Both the position numbers and the translations under genes were made by a program. Below are positions 31,668-43,042 of a stretch of DNA of 43,965 bases, piece by piece (positions within the stretch are counted from its first letter, which is position 1; every line of letters begins with the position of its first letter). The notes beneath the pieces were generated by a model. The model saw only the letters and a list, made by a program, of their open reading frames with translations. It did not search any database and was not told the origin of the DNA. Origin of the DNA: Bacteroides graminisolvens DSM 19988 = JCM 15093 (GTDB lineage: Bacteria; Bacteroidota; Bacteroidia; Bacteroidales; Bacteroidaceae); the NCBI RefSeq assembly GCF_000428125.1, contig NZ_ATZI01000020.1, forward strand, positions 1-43,965, read 5' to 3'.

Positions 31668-34232
31668 TTAGTTAAACCAACGAACATAACAGAAGTCCTG
31701 ACGATGAGGCAGATCCGGATTTTTAGGATACATGCGGTATGCCACCTTGAAGCTTCCTGCATTGGATAAGCTGTGAGTTGCCTGGAAAGTATAAAGTGTT
31801 CCTTCCTTTTTAACTACCTCGAAAGGTTCAACGGAATAAACATGTTCTTTGCCATCTGCATCAGTAAAAATGGTAACCAGCTCAATGCCGATCGCATCAT
31901 TCAATCCCTTCTCATCAATGACGTAAGTAATGGTGTAATCCTTGCCGCTTTGAATAGAATCCTGAAGTAATTCTTCACTCTTTTCAAAAGAAACGACCTC
32001 AATAGAATCCCATTTCTCGGCAACCTCTTCCTTCCACGCTGCTATTTCCTTGGCTTTCTTATAATTGTCAGCATTTAAAACATGGAAACGTTTGGCCAGT
32101 TTGTTGTAGAACCGATCATAGTAGTCGTCCAACTGGCGTTTCATGGTATAATGCGGAGCAATTTGAGAGATGGAGTTTTTAATATACTTAATCCATTCTT
32201 CGGAATAACCGGCTTCATTCTTGTCATAGTACAATGGCAAGATCTCTGTCTCCAATATACTATAAATAGTTGCCGCATCCAGCTGATCTTGGTATTCCTG
32301 ATTCTGGTAAGTACGCTTCTCGGTCAACGCCCAACCTGCCTTCTCGCGGTAACCTTCCAGCCACCAACCGTCGAGCACAGAGAAATTCAATACTCCATTC
32401 ATCAAAGCCTTTTCACCGGATGTACCCGATGCTTCCAAAGGTCTTGTAGGAGTGTTTAACCAGATATCAACGCCGGTGACCAAACGACGGGCCAACTGCA
32501 TGTCATAGTTTTCAAGGAAGATAATCTTTCCTAAGAATTCAGGTCTCCTTGATATCTCTATAATTCTTTTGATTAATCCCTGTCCGGCGCCATCATGAGG
32601 ATGGGCTTTCCCTGTAAACAGGAATTGCACGGGGCGATCGGGGTTATTGACAATCTTAGACAAACGATCCAGATCCGTAAAAAGTAAGTGCGCACGTTTG
32701 TAGGTGGCAAAACGGCGTCCGAAACCAATTAACAAGGCATTCGGATTGATTTTCTCCATCAGCGAAACAATGCGAGAGGGATCTCCCTGATTTTTCAACC
32801 ACGTTTCGCTAAACTGTTTGCGTATGTAGTCAACCAGCTTGTGCTTCATGGTTTGACGGGTATTCCATATTTCCTCATCGGGCACGTTGTTGATTGCTTC
32901 CCATATTTTAGGGTTCGACTGGTCATAAAGGAAGTTGCTATCAAAATATTTGGCATAGAGTTGTTTCCACTCGCGCGCACTCCAGGTTGGGAAATGTACT
33001 CCGTTGGTTACGTAACCCACATGGCTCTCTTCGGGGAAGTATCCTTTCCAGATAGACGAGAACATTTCTTGTGATACTTTACCGTGCATCCAGCTTACGC
33101 CATTTACTTCTTGCGAAGTATTACATGCAAAGACCGACATACAGAAGCGTTCACCCTTGTCTCCCGGGTTATTGCGACCTAAATCCATCAAATCATCCCA
33201 AGAGATTCCCAGTTTTTGAGGATAGCCACTCATGTATTTACCAAACAACCCTTCATCGAAGTAGTCGTGCCCAGCCGGAACCGGAGTGTGAACCGTATAA
33301 AGAGAAGAGGCTCTGACTAATTCTATCGCTTGATCAAAGCTCAATCCTTCGGCAACATAATCAGAAAGACGCTGCACGTTAATCAAAGCGGCATGTCCCT
33401 CATTACAATGATATATATCTTTCTTAATGCCGAGCGCTTTCAAAGTTAGTATACCTCCGATGCCCAACAAGATTTCTTGTTTCAAACGGTTCTCCCAGTC
33501 GCCACCATACAGCTGATGAGTGATAGAGCGGTCGAACTCGCTATTCATTTCATTGTCCGTATCGAGCAGATACAAGGATATGCGTCCCACATTTACTTTC
33601 CACACATAAGCATGTACTACGTAATCGATATAGGGAACATCCACCACAAGAGGTTGTCCGTGCGCATCATTCACCCTTTCCAACGGAAGTGTACCAAAGT
33701 TCTGAGCTTCGTAATTAGCAATCTGTTGTCCGTCTATAGCCAATGATTGAGTAAAATAACCATATCTGTATAAGAAACCGATGGCGCAGAGGTCCACATT
33801 ACTGTCAGACGCTTCCTTCAAATAATCACCTGCCAAAACACCCAGACCTCCCGAGTATATTTTAAGAACATGATTTAAACCATATTCCATACTGAAATAG
33901 GCAACGGAAGGACGCTTTGAATCGGGTTCAACATCCATATAATCTCTGAACTTGGCATATACATCATTCATTCTTTTCAGAACGAGCTTGTCATTAGCCA
34001 AAGCTTCCAGTTTATCAAAATTCATACGTTCCAGAAGCAAAACGGGGTTTTGTCCTACCTCTTTCCATAAAGCCGGATCGAGACTTCTGAACAAATCTGT
34101 TGCTTCATAATTCCACAATGTCCAGACATTACGAGCCATTTCGGATAATTTCTCAAGCTCTGCCGGAACAGAAGATCTCACAGTTACTTCCCTCCAATTA
34201 GGAGTATTCACATTGCTAACTTTAATCTTCAT
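31668..34232 (-). CDS. glgP: Alpha-glucan (glycogen) phosphorylase, GT35
   Basis: The 854-residue protein belongs to the shorter alpha-glucan phosphorylase type, starting with an N-terminal DUF3417-like segment ([20 protein letters not shown]). [24 protein letters not shown] is the active-site gate; the pyridoxal-phosphate lysine lies in [16 protein letters not shown]. The reaction releases glucose-1-phosphate from alpha-1,4-glucan. It follows the glycogen synthase gene by 39 nt, so storage and mobilisation are co-transcribed. Confidence 0.93.
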   Translation of the reverse strand: MKIKVSNVNTPNWREVTVRSSVPAELEKLSEMARNVWTLWNYEATDLFRSLDPALWKEVGQNPVLLLERMNFDKLEALANDKLVLKRMNDVYAKFRDYMDVEPDSKRPSVAYFSMEYGLNHVLKIYSGGLGVLAGDYLKEASDSNVDLCAIGFLYRYGYFTQSLAIDGQQIANYEAQNFGTLPLERVNDAHGQPLVVDVPYIDYVVHAYVWKVNVGRISLYLLDTDNEMNSEFDRSITHQLYGGDWENRLKQEILLGIGGILTLKALGIKKDIYHCNEGHAALINVQRLSDYVAEGLSFDQAIELVRASSLYTVHTPVPAGHDYFDEGLFGKYMSGYPQKLGISWDDLMDLGRNNPGDKGERFCMSVFACNTSQEVNGVSWMHGKVSQEMFSSIWKGYFPEESHVGYVTNGVHFPTWSAREWKQLYAKYFDSNFLYDQSNPKIWEAINNVPDEEIWNTRQTMKHKLVDYIRKQFSETWLKNQGDPSRIVSLMEKINPNALLIGFGRRFATYKRAHLLFTDLDRLSKIVNNPDRPVQFLFTGKAHPHDGAGQGLIKRIIEISRRPEFLGKIIFLENYDMQLARRLVTGVDIWLNTPTRPLEASGTSGEKALMNGVLNFSVLDGWWLEGYREKAGWALTEKRTYQNQEYQDQLDAATIYSILETEILPLYYDKNEAGYSEEWIKYIKNSISQIAPHYTMKRQLDDYYDRFYNKLAKRFHVLNADNYKKAKEIAAWKEEVAEKWDSIEVVSFEKSEELLQDSIQSGKDYTITYVIDEKGLNDAIGIELVTIFTDADGKEHVYSVEPFEVVKKEGTLYTFQATHSLSNAGSFKVAYRMYPKNPDLPHRQDFCYVRWFN

Positions 34233-34271
34233 AATGCTATTAATTTACTTATTGATGAATAAATCTTTATC

Positions 34272-35924
34272 TTATTTGCGCTTTGCCGCATTGCATAAAG
34301 CAATATGATAAGCCTCGTAATAATACGTTATAAAGTGCTTCCACAACGCTTTCTCGGCAATCGCAGTTGCCTTACCGCTTATTTCAGCGGTTTCTTCGGC
34401 GGTCTTAGAAGCAAATACTGTGATCGTATTTTTTATGCTATCGGCTACTTCCATGTAGTTACTGTCTGTACGATGAAGTACTTCTACCCCATCATTTATG
34501 CAATTGCATGTATCCAAACCGTTAACCCATAAACCAAAACCGGCTAAATCCGTAGTAATGGTGGGCACCCCGAAGGCAATACTCTCAAGAGGCGTATACC
34601 CCCAAGGTTCATAGTATGAAGGATACACACTGAGGTCCTGTCCTAATAACAAATCGTAATACTCTTTGTTGAATACACCGTCTTTTCCGTTCAGGTAACA
34701 CGGTACAAAAATGACTTTTACCTTGTCATCCGGGTTATTAGTCATGCCAAGCCTCTTAAATGCATGTGTTATTTTATCGAATTCAGGTTCGAATAACAAA
34801 TGAGATATAAACGAATTGGGCAAGGGAGTATTGTATTTCTTTCGACTCTGTAAACGTTCTACTAAATCTTCGCGCGCTTCTCCGGCCCACGCAGGCACAT
34901 TGATAAAGGCAAGTACCGTTTTATTGAGTTTTTCGTCCTTATTCAATTGGTACAATGATTCAATAAAAACATCAATTCCTTTATTCTTGAATTCATAACG
35001 TCCACTGGTTCCTATAATCAGCGTGTCATCGGTCAGATTAGTGCCCAACAAACAATTGGCTACACGCAGCATAGCTGTCCGAGCTCTTTTACGTTTACCG
35101 GTAAAAGCCGCTCCTTTGGGAACAAAATCGTCCTCAAATCCATTCATCAGCACCACGTCTGCCTCCTTTTCTAGCAACTGCTTACATTCCCGGTTCGTGA
35201 TTTCACTTACGGTTGTAAAACAGTCAACATGATGAGCTGCTTGTTTTTCTATGGAGTGCTTGGATTCCATATTAAGTTCCTGAGCCATTTGGTCGCCATT
35301 GTAAGCAAACAAATAGTCGTAAAGAGGTTTCTCGTTTCCGGCAATGGAGCGCCCGATAGAAGTTGCATGGGTCGTAAATATAGTAGCAATTTCGGGAACG
35401 GCTTGTTGTATGTACAAAGCGCCTAAGGCGGTCATCCACTCATGCGCCTGATAAACAACTTGATCGTTGTCAGACAGGTAATAACGATAGAAACTTTCTA
35501 CCAACCGGCCCGCCGCATAAGAAAACATGGACGCTTCATCGTAATCACCGTACGCATGCAAGGAATCAACCTGAAAAGCGTTCCACATCTCTGTGTAGAT
35601 TTCATTTTTATGTGAGAAAAATGGCTGAAAATCAACCAACATAACGATGGGTTTACCTGGAATATTCCAGCGCCCAATGCGTATGCTTAATCCTTCTTTC
35701 AAGGCTTTTTCGCGCCAGTCACTGAAAAGAGTCTTCGATTCCAGAAACAAAGGGTTCTCTTTTCCTTGCCACACATCGGGCCCCACAAAAATAAGTTTGT
35801 CGTGAAAATGAGCCTGAAGAGTATTGGCACGAGTAGACAATACCGTGTAGATACCTCCCACTTTATTACATACTTCCCAGCTTGACTCAAATATATAATC
35901 GGGTAACAATAATTCTTTTATCAT
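34272..35924 (-). CDS. Glycogen synthase, GT3 (eukaryotic) type
   Basis: The 550-residue protein starts DYIFESSWEVCNKVGGIYTV; the KVGGIYTVLSTRA loop binds the nucleotide-sugar donor. YEPWGYTPLESIAFGVPTIT is the catalytic Glu-containing C-terminal domain motif. Overall it resembles GT3 synthases (yeast/animal Gys) more than bacterial GlgA (GT5), which is usual for Bacteroides. It likely uses UDP-glucose or ADP-glucose to extend glycogen. It has a TATTTTTG -7 element at 35956-35963, and phosphorylase follows. Confidence 0.9.
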   Translation of the reverse strand: MIKELLLPDYIFESSWEVCNKVGGIYTVLSTRANTLQAHFHDKLIFVGPDVWQGKENPLFLESKTLFSDWREKALKEGLSIRIGRWNIPGKPIVMLVDFQPFFSHKNEIYTEMWNAFQVDSLHAYGDYDEASMFSYAAGRLVESFYRYYLSDNDQVVYQAHEWMTALGALYIQQAVPEIATIFTTHATSIGRSIAGNEKPLYDYLFAYNGDQMAQELNMESKHSIEKQAAHHVDCFTTVSEITNRECKQLLEKEADVVLMNGFEDDFVPKGAAFTGKRKRARTAMLRVANCLLGTNLTDDTLIIGTSGRYEFKNKGIDVFIESLYQLNKDEKLNKTVLAFINVPAWAGEAREDLVERLQSRKKYNTPLPNSFISHLLFEPEFDKITHAFKRLGMTNNPDDKVKVIFVPCYLNGKDGVFNKEYYDLLLGQDLSVYPSYYEPWGYTPLESIAFGVPTITTDLAGFGLWVNGLDTCNCINDGVEVLHRTDSNYMEVADSIKNTITVFASKTAEETAEISGKATAIAEKALWKHFITYYYEAYHIALCNAAKRK

Positions 35925-35955
35925 ATAAAACTAATACGCTATATCACTAATATTG

Positions 35956-35963
35956 CAAAAATA
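35956..35963 (-). promoter_or_regulatory. -7 element of the glycogen operon
   Basis: Minus-strand TATTTTTG fits TAnnTTTG; 31 nt upstream of the ATG at 35924. Confidence 0.55.
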
Positions 35964-36053
35964 CATATTAATTATCGAAATATCACGCGTAACACATTAA
36001 ATCTAAGTAAATAAGAGGTAACAAACGTTTGCGGAAATGACTCAATTGGGCAT

Positions 36054-36092
36054 AAAAAAACATCCGCAAGTTTAAAACCTACGGATGTTTTC
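36054..36092 (-). terminator. Terminator of the V-ATPase operon
   Basis: On the minus strand AAACATCCG and CGGATGTTT (plus 36082-36090 and 36058-36066) are complements, followed by seven T residues. It lies about 30 nt past the stop of the K subunit. Confidence 0.85.
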
Positions 36093-36117
36093 AATTTTTT
36101 CTATGTTTTATTGCTCA

Positions 36118-36591
<474 letters not shown>

Positions 36592-36622
36592 CTATTTTAT
36601 TGTTTATATATTCATTGATAAA

Positions 36623-38440
36623 TTATTTGCTGAAAGGCTTGTATTCCTTTCCTCCTCCTTCGTAACCCGAATTCTTGAAGAATTCTACAAAGGTTAAACG
36701 CATAGGGTGCACCATAGCGCCCAATACATTCATAAAGATATTGATAGAGTGACCTATAACAAAAATAAGCACCATAACAATGGGACCTGCAATTACATTA
36801 TCCGGACTCATGCCTACTGCCAGACTATTAAACACGCTGGCCAGAATTCCGCCCGAAAGTCCCAAAGCAAACAAGCGCACATAAGATAATATATCGCCCA
36901 GTAAGCCTGTTACCATATTATAAGAATCCCATAATCCTAAACCAAAGTTGATAAAGATATTCTTATCCGGACTGTTATAGAACAAGATCATGGCTCCTGC
37001 TATAGCAAGAATAACAAGATGTGCAGTTCCACCCATCGGGAATACAGCCGGTAATACGGCAGCCAAACCAACTGATACTAACAAGATAATCCAGCCAATC
37101 GTTCCTACGGCATATTTGAATCCAAATTGTATAGCCTGATTAACTGCCTTAAGAATCATACCAAATAGAATCTGTATAACGCCCAATAACAGCGACAGTT
37201 GAAACATATCATTGTTGTCCATGGCAATGGCGTGTTTCATTCGTTGAATAAATGGCCAGTCTAAATCATAAAAATTAGCTCCGAAAAAGGTTCCGGTCAG
37301 CATGCCACAAAAGAAAGTGGAAGCAGCTAGTAACTGCACCAAAGACAAAATGGGTTTCATGGTTTTACCTATGTTTTTTGCCAGCAAACGGTACAGAGTC
37401 ACACCCAAAAGCAAAAACAGTCCATACCCCGAATCTCCCAGACAAAGCCCGAAGAAGAGCATGAAAAATGGAGCAAAAAACGGAGTCAGGTCCAGTTCAT
37501 TGTATTTAGGCAGCATATACAGCTTGCAAATTGGCTCGAACCAGGCAAACAGTCCCTTATTATTCAATTGAATAGGTACATTGTCTTCCGGTGCCGGCTT
37601 CTTGATATCATAATACACTGACTGCGAATTCAGGTAAGCAACAATTGGGTCTTCTTCCGATGCCGGTAACCACCCTTGCAACAGCATAAGCTTTTCGCCG
37701 GCAGCTGGTTCGGTGTTAAGAACGACTTGATCAAATTCAATCTCACCGTTTAACTCTTTCCTGGCAGCCAATAATGAAGGAATATCCTTCCGCGCGATGT
37801 TGTGCAGGGTTTCCTCTTGACGCAATAATTCTTCTTTATTATTTAGAATGAGTTCTTGCGTTTGGCCGTATGACCGATCGGGCAACTTAATCCGCTCCAC
37901 ATCCAAATCAATTTCTTGATTCGTTTTGGTAAAAGTGATAAAGTAAACCTTCGAAGCGACTCTATTAATGACCATGGCATTGTAAGCCTCTATCCAATCT
38001 TCATTGAAATTAGCTTCCGTTGATATATAAAATCCAATATCATAGCCGGAATCACGCAGCTTGGCGATACTCTCGGGAGAGAAATCGCCCCATGGTTCTA
38101 ATACGGCAAGTTCCTTTTCATATGCCAGAATCTGTTGTTGCAAACTACTTTTATGATTGAGCAGCTCATCAACCTCATCAAGAATTTGCATTCCCCTTGA
38201 GGCTGAAACGGTTTCCGAATCATCCGTTACTTTCTCTTCAGTTTTTATATTCTGAAGCAATTTTATCGTAGCAGACAACCTGGCAGATAAGCGAATCTTT
38301 TCTTGTAACGCTGAATTATCTGCCATTCCTTGCTGTTTCTCAGCAATATGAACAACCCCTAAATCACGGAGATTATTTAAAAAAGCATCATATTCCTTAT
38401 GGTAAACAAGAAAAGTGAGTTTTTTCATTTTAGTAATCAT
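36623..38440 (-). CDS. atpI: V/A-type ATPase subunit I (stator membrane subunit)
   Basis: The 605-residue protein has a cytoplasmic N-terminal half with coiled-coil arms (about 40-290) and a C-terminal membrane half with seven or eight helices from about 310. DSGYGLFLLLGVTLYRLL and LSYVRLFALGLSGGILASVFN carry conserved features of subunit a/I; the Arg in YVRLF is the likely essential Arg facing the rotor Glu. It overlaps subunit D by 4 nt. Confidence 0.92.
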   Translation of the reverse strand: MITKMKKLTFLVYHKEYDAFLNNLRDLGVVHIAEKQQGMADNSALQEKIRLSARLSATIKLLQNIKTEEKVTDDSETVSASRGMQILDEVDELLNHKSSLQQQILAYEKELAVLEPWGDFSPESIAKLRDSGYDIGFYISTEANFNEDWIEAYNAMVINRVASKVYFITFTKTNQEIDLDVERIKLPDRSYGQTQELILNNKEELLRQEETLHNIARKDIPSLLAARKELNGEIEFDQVVLNTEPAAGEKLMLLQGWLPASEEDPIVAYLNSQSVYYDIKKPAPEDNVPIQLNNKGLFAWFEPICKLYMLPKYNELDLTPFFAPFFMLFFGLCLGDSGYGLFLLLGVTLYRLLAKNIGKTMKPILSLVQLLAASTFFCGMLTGTFFGANFYDLDWPFIQRMKHAIAMDNNDMFQLSLLLGVIQILFGMILKAVNQAIQFGFKYAVGTIGWIILLVSVGLAAVLPAVFPMGGTAHLVILAIAGAMILFYNSPDKNIFINFGLGLWDSYNMVTGLLGDILSYVRLFALGLSGGILASVFNSLAVGMSPDNVIAGPIVMVLIFVIGHSINIFMNVLGAMVHPMRLTFVEFFKNSGYEGGGKEYKPFSK

Positions 38441-39042
38441 AACTCAGCCTCCTTTCTTTTCTCTTGTTGCGATTTCAATATCTTTTGTGAAGACTTCGAT
38501 AAGTTCTCTTCATCTTCCATAAAGCGTTTTATTTTACGCAACGCATCCTGATAACCAGGTATTTGTACCTTCTCAAAAAGATTAACCTTTTGAGTCGTTT
38601 TCTTACGCGCATGTTCCAGCAAGTTTAATTTAGCCAGAATAAACTCTCGTTCAATAGCTGTTTGCGCCAATCCTTTTAGCAAATGTATACCATCGGCATA
38701 CCACTTGGGAGCGTTAAACAAACTATAGGGGCGAATATCAAAATCGACGTTTTCGAGCAATGGAACCCGTACACCGGCAATCTTTTTAATACCCAGATGA
38801 ACATCGTTTACCCTGATTAACGAAGCATCAAACTCATTCCAAAGAGCGAACATGGCTTCATAGGCAAGAATTTGTTTTTCGAGCCTTTCCTCTAGCAACA
38901 CAGCTTCAGATTTGCAACGTTTGACCTCCATACGCAAAGCACTCTCTTTATTCTTTATAATAGGAAGAGTACGCACGCGTATTTTCAGTTGCTTTTCGAG
39001 CTGTTGAAGAGACGTTTTGTTATATTGAAACTTTATAGCCAT
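38437..39042 (-). CDS. atpD: V/A-type ATPase subunit D (central shaft)
   Basis: The 201-residue protein is mostly two long coiled-coil segments at the N- and C-terminal ends (about 10-75 and 130-200), with a small middle part, like the rotor shaft subunit D. It overlaps subunit I by 4 nt and follows subunit B by 22 nt. Its role is to transmit rotation from the A3B3 head to the K ring. Confidence 0.88.
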   Translation of the reverse strand: MAIKFQYNKTSLQQLEKQLKIRVRTLPIIKNKESALRMEVKRCKSEAVLLEERLEKQILAYEAMFALWNEFDASLIRVNDVHLGIKKIAGVRVPLLENVDFDIRPYSLFNAPKWYADGIHLLKGLAQTAIEREFILAKLNLLEHARKKTTQKVNLFEKVQIPGYQDALRKIKRFMEDEENLSKSSQKILKSQQEKRKEAEL

Positions 39043-39064
39043 CTTATAAGCTTATGGATGATAT

Positions 39065-40381
39065 TTATTTCCAGTACTGATCTACTAACTCTTGTTTGAT
39101 GTTCACTTCTTCGGGGCGGAAGTACTTACTAAACAATCCCCAAGCTACATCTAGCATCTCAGTCGTATTCAAGTTCACATCAATAGCCAGCAATTGATTC
39201 GAATAATCTTTTGCATAAGCCAATGTACGCTCATCGTAGTTAGTCAAATCAAAACCGTTCTCCAACTTGGTTTTAGCATTCGCCGCATCGGCATACAAAC
39301 GTACGGCCGCATTCATTACTTGCGGATGATCTTTACGGGTCTTCTTTCCGGTAACTAACTGCTTCAAACGAGAAAGTGAACGGAACGGATCCACAATCAC
39401 CTTACCAATATCACTGTCGCGACGCAGGAATAGCTGTCCTTCCGTAATGTATCCGGTATTATCGGGCACAGCATGAGTGATGTCGCCACCCGAAAGAGTT
39501 GTTACGGCTATAATAGTAATGGAGCCCCCTGCTGGGAATTGCACGGCTTTCTCATAAATCTTAGCCAAATCGGAGTATAGTGAGCCAGGCATAGAGTCTT
39601 TGGAAGGAATCTGATCCATACGGTTTGACACAATAGAAAGTGCATCGGCATAAGAGGTCATATCCGTAAGAAGTACCAAGACTTTTTCATTGTTATTCAC
39701 TGCAAAATATTCGGCAGCAGTAAGGGCCATGTCGGGAATCAGCAAACGCTCTACCGGAGGATTCTCCGTTGTATTCACAAAACTCACAATACGGTCAAGA
39801 GCTCCGGCATTTGAGAACACATTTTTGAAATACAGGTAATCATCATTGGTCATACCCATACCTCCCAAAATAATTTTATCTGTTTCTGCCCGCAGCGCTA
39901 CATTGGCCATTACTTGGTTGAAGGGTTGGTCGGGGTCAGCGAAGAAGGGAATTTTCTGACCGGAAACCAACGTATTATTCAAGTCAATACCTGCTATTCC
40001 GGTTGCGATCAGTTCAGACGGCTGCTTACGTCGAACCGGGTTGACCGACGGACCGCCAATTTCAACCTCCTCGCCTTCAATTTCCGGTCCCCCGTCAATC
40101 GGGTCTCCGAATGCATTAAAGAACCGGCCGGAAAGCTGTTCACTTACTTTTATCGTAGGAGCTTTGCCTAAGAATACCACTTCAGCATTTGTCGGTATAC
40201 CTTCTGTACCTTCAAACACCTGTAGCGTCACTTCATCTCCTGTTATTTTAACCACCTGAGCTAACTTACCGTTAACAGTAGCCAGCTCGTCATACCCAAC
40301 TCCTGCTGCTTTCAACGAACAGGTAGCTTTGGTAATCTGAGTGATTTTCGTATATATTTTCTGAAATGCTTTTGTTGCCAT
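39065..40381 (-). CDS. atpB: V/A-type ATPase subunit B
   Basis: The 438-residue non-catalytic subunit has LSGRFFNAFGDPIDGGPEI near residue 85-103 and no intact Walker A loop: SGQKIPFFADPDQPFNQV replaces it. GSITIIAVTTLSGGDITHAVPD is the family's conserved segment, and Arg in the C-terminal region completes the A-subunit site. It follows A by 28 nt. Confidence 0.96.
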   Translation of the reverse strand: MATKAFQKIYTKITQITKATCSLKAAGVGYDELATVNGKLAQVVKITGDEVTLQVFEGTEGIPTNAEVVFLGKAPTIKVSEQLSGRFFNAFGDPIDGGPEIEGEEVEIGGPSVNPVRRKQPSELIATGIAGIDLNNTLVSGQKIPFFADPDQPFNQVMANVALRAETDKIILGGMGMTNDDYLYFKNVFSNAGALDRIVSFVNTTENPPVERLLIPDMALTAAEYFAVNNNEKVLVLLTDMTSYADALSIVSNRMDQIPSKDSMPGSLYSDLAKIYEKAVQFPAGGSITIIAVTTLSGGDITHAVPDNTGYITEGQLFLRRDSDIGKVIVDPFRSLSRLKQLVTGKKTRKDHPQVMNAAVRLYADAANAKTKLENGFDLTNYDERTLAYAKDYSNQLLAIDVNLNTTEMLDVAWGLFSKYFRPEEVNIKQELVDQYWK

Positions 40382-40409
40382 TATACTTATTTACTTTACG
40401 GTTATCGAA

Positions 40410-42164
40410 TTAAGCTTTCCTTTCTTGAATCAATTCGTTTAATTGCTTTACGAAATCATCATATTCCGGTGACTTGAACTTGGAATAATTCATCTGTTTG
40501 CAAACATTGATCATCTTCTTAAAGTAATCCATTACTTCGTTGAAATTATCAAATTCAAATTCAGTGTGGCAAATATCAATAACCATGTTAACAATAGCTT
40601 CTTGTCTCTCCATAGGAGTTACCGCATCAATCTCATCAAAAGCATCTTGTTGAAGAATGACAAAGTCAATCAGCTCCGATTTCCAAAAAGTAACGTGATA
40701 TTCCACAGGAACACCGTCGTCACCCAAGATGTTTATTTGTTCTGCAATCTCCTTACCTCTTTGCAAACGGGTTTTTATTTCGTTGACTTTCTTCAGCCAT
40801 TCATTATTGATGCGCTTGCCTATATAATCTTCAAATTCGGGGTACTCAATATATTTAGAATACGAATCAATCGGATTCACGGCAGGATAACGCTTTCTAT
40901 CTGCCCGGTCTTGTTCAAGTGCGTAAAAACAACGCGCAACTTTCTTTGTATTCTCAGTAACCGGTTCTTTCAAGTTTCCGCCGGCAGGAGACACCGTTCC
41001 GATAAAAGTGATGGAGCCCGTGTTGCCGTTATTCAGAACTACGTAACCGGCTCTGCCGTAAAAGTTGGAAATAATAGAAGATAAATCCATGGGAAATGCA
41101 TCCGGACCAGGCAACTCTTCCATACGATTGGACATTTCACGCAAAGCCTGTGCCCAACGTGAGGTTGAATCGGCCATCAACAGAACCTTCAGACCCATAG
41201 CACGGTAGTACTCGGCAATGGTCATAGCTGTATAAACAGAAGCTTCACGCGCAGCAACCGGCATATTCGACGTATTTGCAATGATGATTGTACGTTCCAT
41301 CAATTTGCGTCCGGTATGCGGGTCTATCAATTCGGGAAATTCCGTAAAGATTTCCACTACTTCATTGGCACGTTCACCACAAGCTGCAATAATCACAATG
41401 TCGGCCTCTGCTTGTTTGGATATGGCATGCTGAAGAACGGTTTTTCCTGTACCGAACGGTCCGGGAATAAATCCGGTTCCACCTTCAACAATCGGGTTTA
41501 CTGTATCTATAACACGTACACCGGTTTCCAATAATTTAAATGGGCGTGGTTTTTCTTTATAATTAATCATGGCTCTTTTTACAGGCCACCTTTGAATCAT
41601 GTTCACTTCAACTTCATTACCGTCTTCGCCTACAAGCACAACGATAACATCATAGATACCATATTCACCTTCAGATACAATTGATTTAACAGTGTAAATA
41701 CCTTTTAGTGTAAAGGGCACCATGATTTTTAAAGGCTGGAAGTTTTCATCAACTTGTCCGAGCCATGTTGCTGCTTCAACCTTATCTCCTATTTTCACTA
41801 AAGGAGAAAAATGCCATTTTTTGTCCTTGTCCAGTGGAAAAGTGTACTGTCCACGCTTCAAGAAAACACCATCCATTTTATCGAGGTCATTCTGTAAACC
41901 ATCGTAGTTTTTAGAAAGCATACCCGGTCCTAAGGTAACTTCAAGCATGTGTCCGGTAAACTCAGCCTCTGAACCAACCTTCAAACCACGTGTGCTTTCA
42001 AATACCTGAACATAAGCATTGACACCTACTACTTTAATTACCTCAGCCATCAGCCTGTCACCACCAGTTGAGATATAACAAATCTCATTTTGAGCTACAG
42101 GACCGTCAACTGTGAGGGTTACCATGTTGGATATTACTCCACAAACAGTTCCTTTTGTTGCCAT
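40410..42164 (-). CDS. atpA: V/A-type ATPase catalytic subunit A
   Basis: The 584-residue subunit has P-loop GPFGTGKTVLQ, catalytic Glu in AACGERANEVVEIF and the DSTSRWAQALREMS segment. The long insert before the P-loop (about residues 110-190) is the non-homologous region unique to A subunits versus F-type beta. It forms A3B3 with the downstream gene. It starts 18 nt after the DUF2764 gene. Confidence 0.96.
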   Translation of the reverse strand: MATKGTVCGVISNMVTLTVDGPVAQNEICYISTGGDRLMAEVIKVVGVNAYVQVFESTRGLKVGSEAEFTGHMLEVTLGPGMLSKNYDGLQNDLDKMDGVFLKRGQYTFPLDKDKKWHFSPLVKIGDKVEAATWLGQVDENFQPLKIMVPFTLKGIYTVKSIVSEGEYGIYDVIVVLVGEDGNEVEVNMIQRWPVKRAMINYKEKPRPFKLLETGVRVIDTVNPIVEGGTGFIPGPFGTGKTVLQHAISKQAEADIVIIAACGERANEVVEIFTEFPELIDPHTGRKLMERTIIIANTSNMPVAAREASVYTAMTIAEYYRAMGLKVLLMADSTSRWAQALREMSNRMEELPGPDAFPMDLSSIISNFYGRAGYVVLNNGNTGSITFIGTVSPAGGNLKEPVTENTKKVARCFYALEQDRADRKRYPAVNPIDSYSKYIEYPEFEDYIGKRINNEWLKKVNEIKTRLQRGKEIAEQINILGDDGVPVEYHVTFWKSELIDFVILQQDAFDEIDAVTPMERQEAIVNMVIDICHTEFEFDNFNEVMDYFKKMINVCKQMNYSKFKSPEYDDFVKQLNELIQERKA

Positions 42165-42181
42165 ATAATTTATTTGTTTAT

Positions 42182-43024
42182 TTATCTAAATTCAACGGGA
42201 ATCTGAACATCATTCTTTAGCGAATCTATCATTTGCCTAAAGAGTTTACTGCCCCGTTCCTTATCCATTAAAATCCATCTCTCAACCATTTCTAATTGGA
42301 GCAGAAAAGCAAAAATACGCTCTATAGTAAAATAATTAAAGAAAGTTGCATTTTCCAACCATTTCCATTTAAGTATATCTATTTTCTTTTCTCTCTCAAC
42401 TAAATCGTCTACCTCTGTCATTTTAAGCAACGGTTCAAAATAATCCACCTCACCGGTCAACCCAAAATCACGGGCTCCGGAAGTTTTGAGTGCAATACTT
42501 ACATCCGTGTTCCCCACGATAGAACGAGCCACATCCTGTTTGTATTTACGAGAAACAAGAGCTGCTAAAATATTATTGAGATTAAGATTAAATTCAAACC
42601 ATGACACGATAAATTCATTCTTCGACCTCATGGCATATTCAAAATACAATGATGAGAGATAATCTTCTTGAACAGCAGCATTATCATCATTATTCTCACT
42701 ATAGTAATAGGAAATAAAATCGATAAGGTATGTAGGATATGCCAAAGATTCCTCATTGACACCATCTCTGACCTGAGTTATCAAATCAAGCAATTCTTGC
42801 CCGGTATAATTTCCCCTATTGTCAGTGACAGCATCTTTATCATTCAACAGCTTTATCAAATTTCGATTATCAAATTTCAGATAAAACAGATCAATAAGCT
42901 TTTTATCAGCAGATGATAAATCCGGATATATTTCAGTTCTGAAGTCGGCTACCGTATAACTCAATTTGGTATCTTCCAAATGAATGTCAGGTAAACCAGC
43001 CACCAAACAATAATATTTACTCAT
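42182..43024 (-). CDS. DUF2764 V-ATPase-associated protein (probable C-subunit equivalent)
   Basis: The 280-residue protein begins SKYYCLVAGLPDIHLED and is acidic and helical, without membrane segments. It has no motif I can tie to a reaction. Genes of this family (DUF2764) sit between subunits E and A in Bacteroidetes, chlamydial and spirochaete V-ATPase operons, where the canonical C subunit is missing. It probably connects the central shaft to the membrane ring or stator. It follows subunit E by 19 nt. Confidence 0.8.
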   Translation of the reverse strand: MSKYYCLVAGLPDIHLEDTKLSYTVADFRTEIYPDLSSADKKLIDLFYLKFDNRNLIKLLNDKDAVTDNRGNYTGQELLDLITQVRDGVNEESLAYPTYLIDFISYYYSENNDDNAAVQEDYLSSLYFEYAMRSKNEFIVSWFEFNLNLNNILAALVSRKYKQDVARSIVGNTDVSIALKTSGARDFGLTGEVDYFEPLLKMTEVDDLVEREKKIDILKWKWLENATFFNYFTIERIFAFLLQLEMVERWILMDKERGSKLFRQMIDSLKNDVQIPVEFR

Positions 43025-43042
43025 ATATGGATTGTTTAAAGG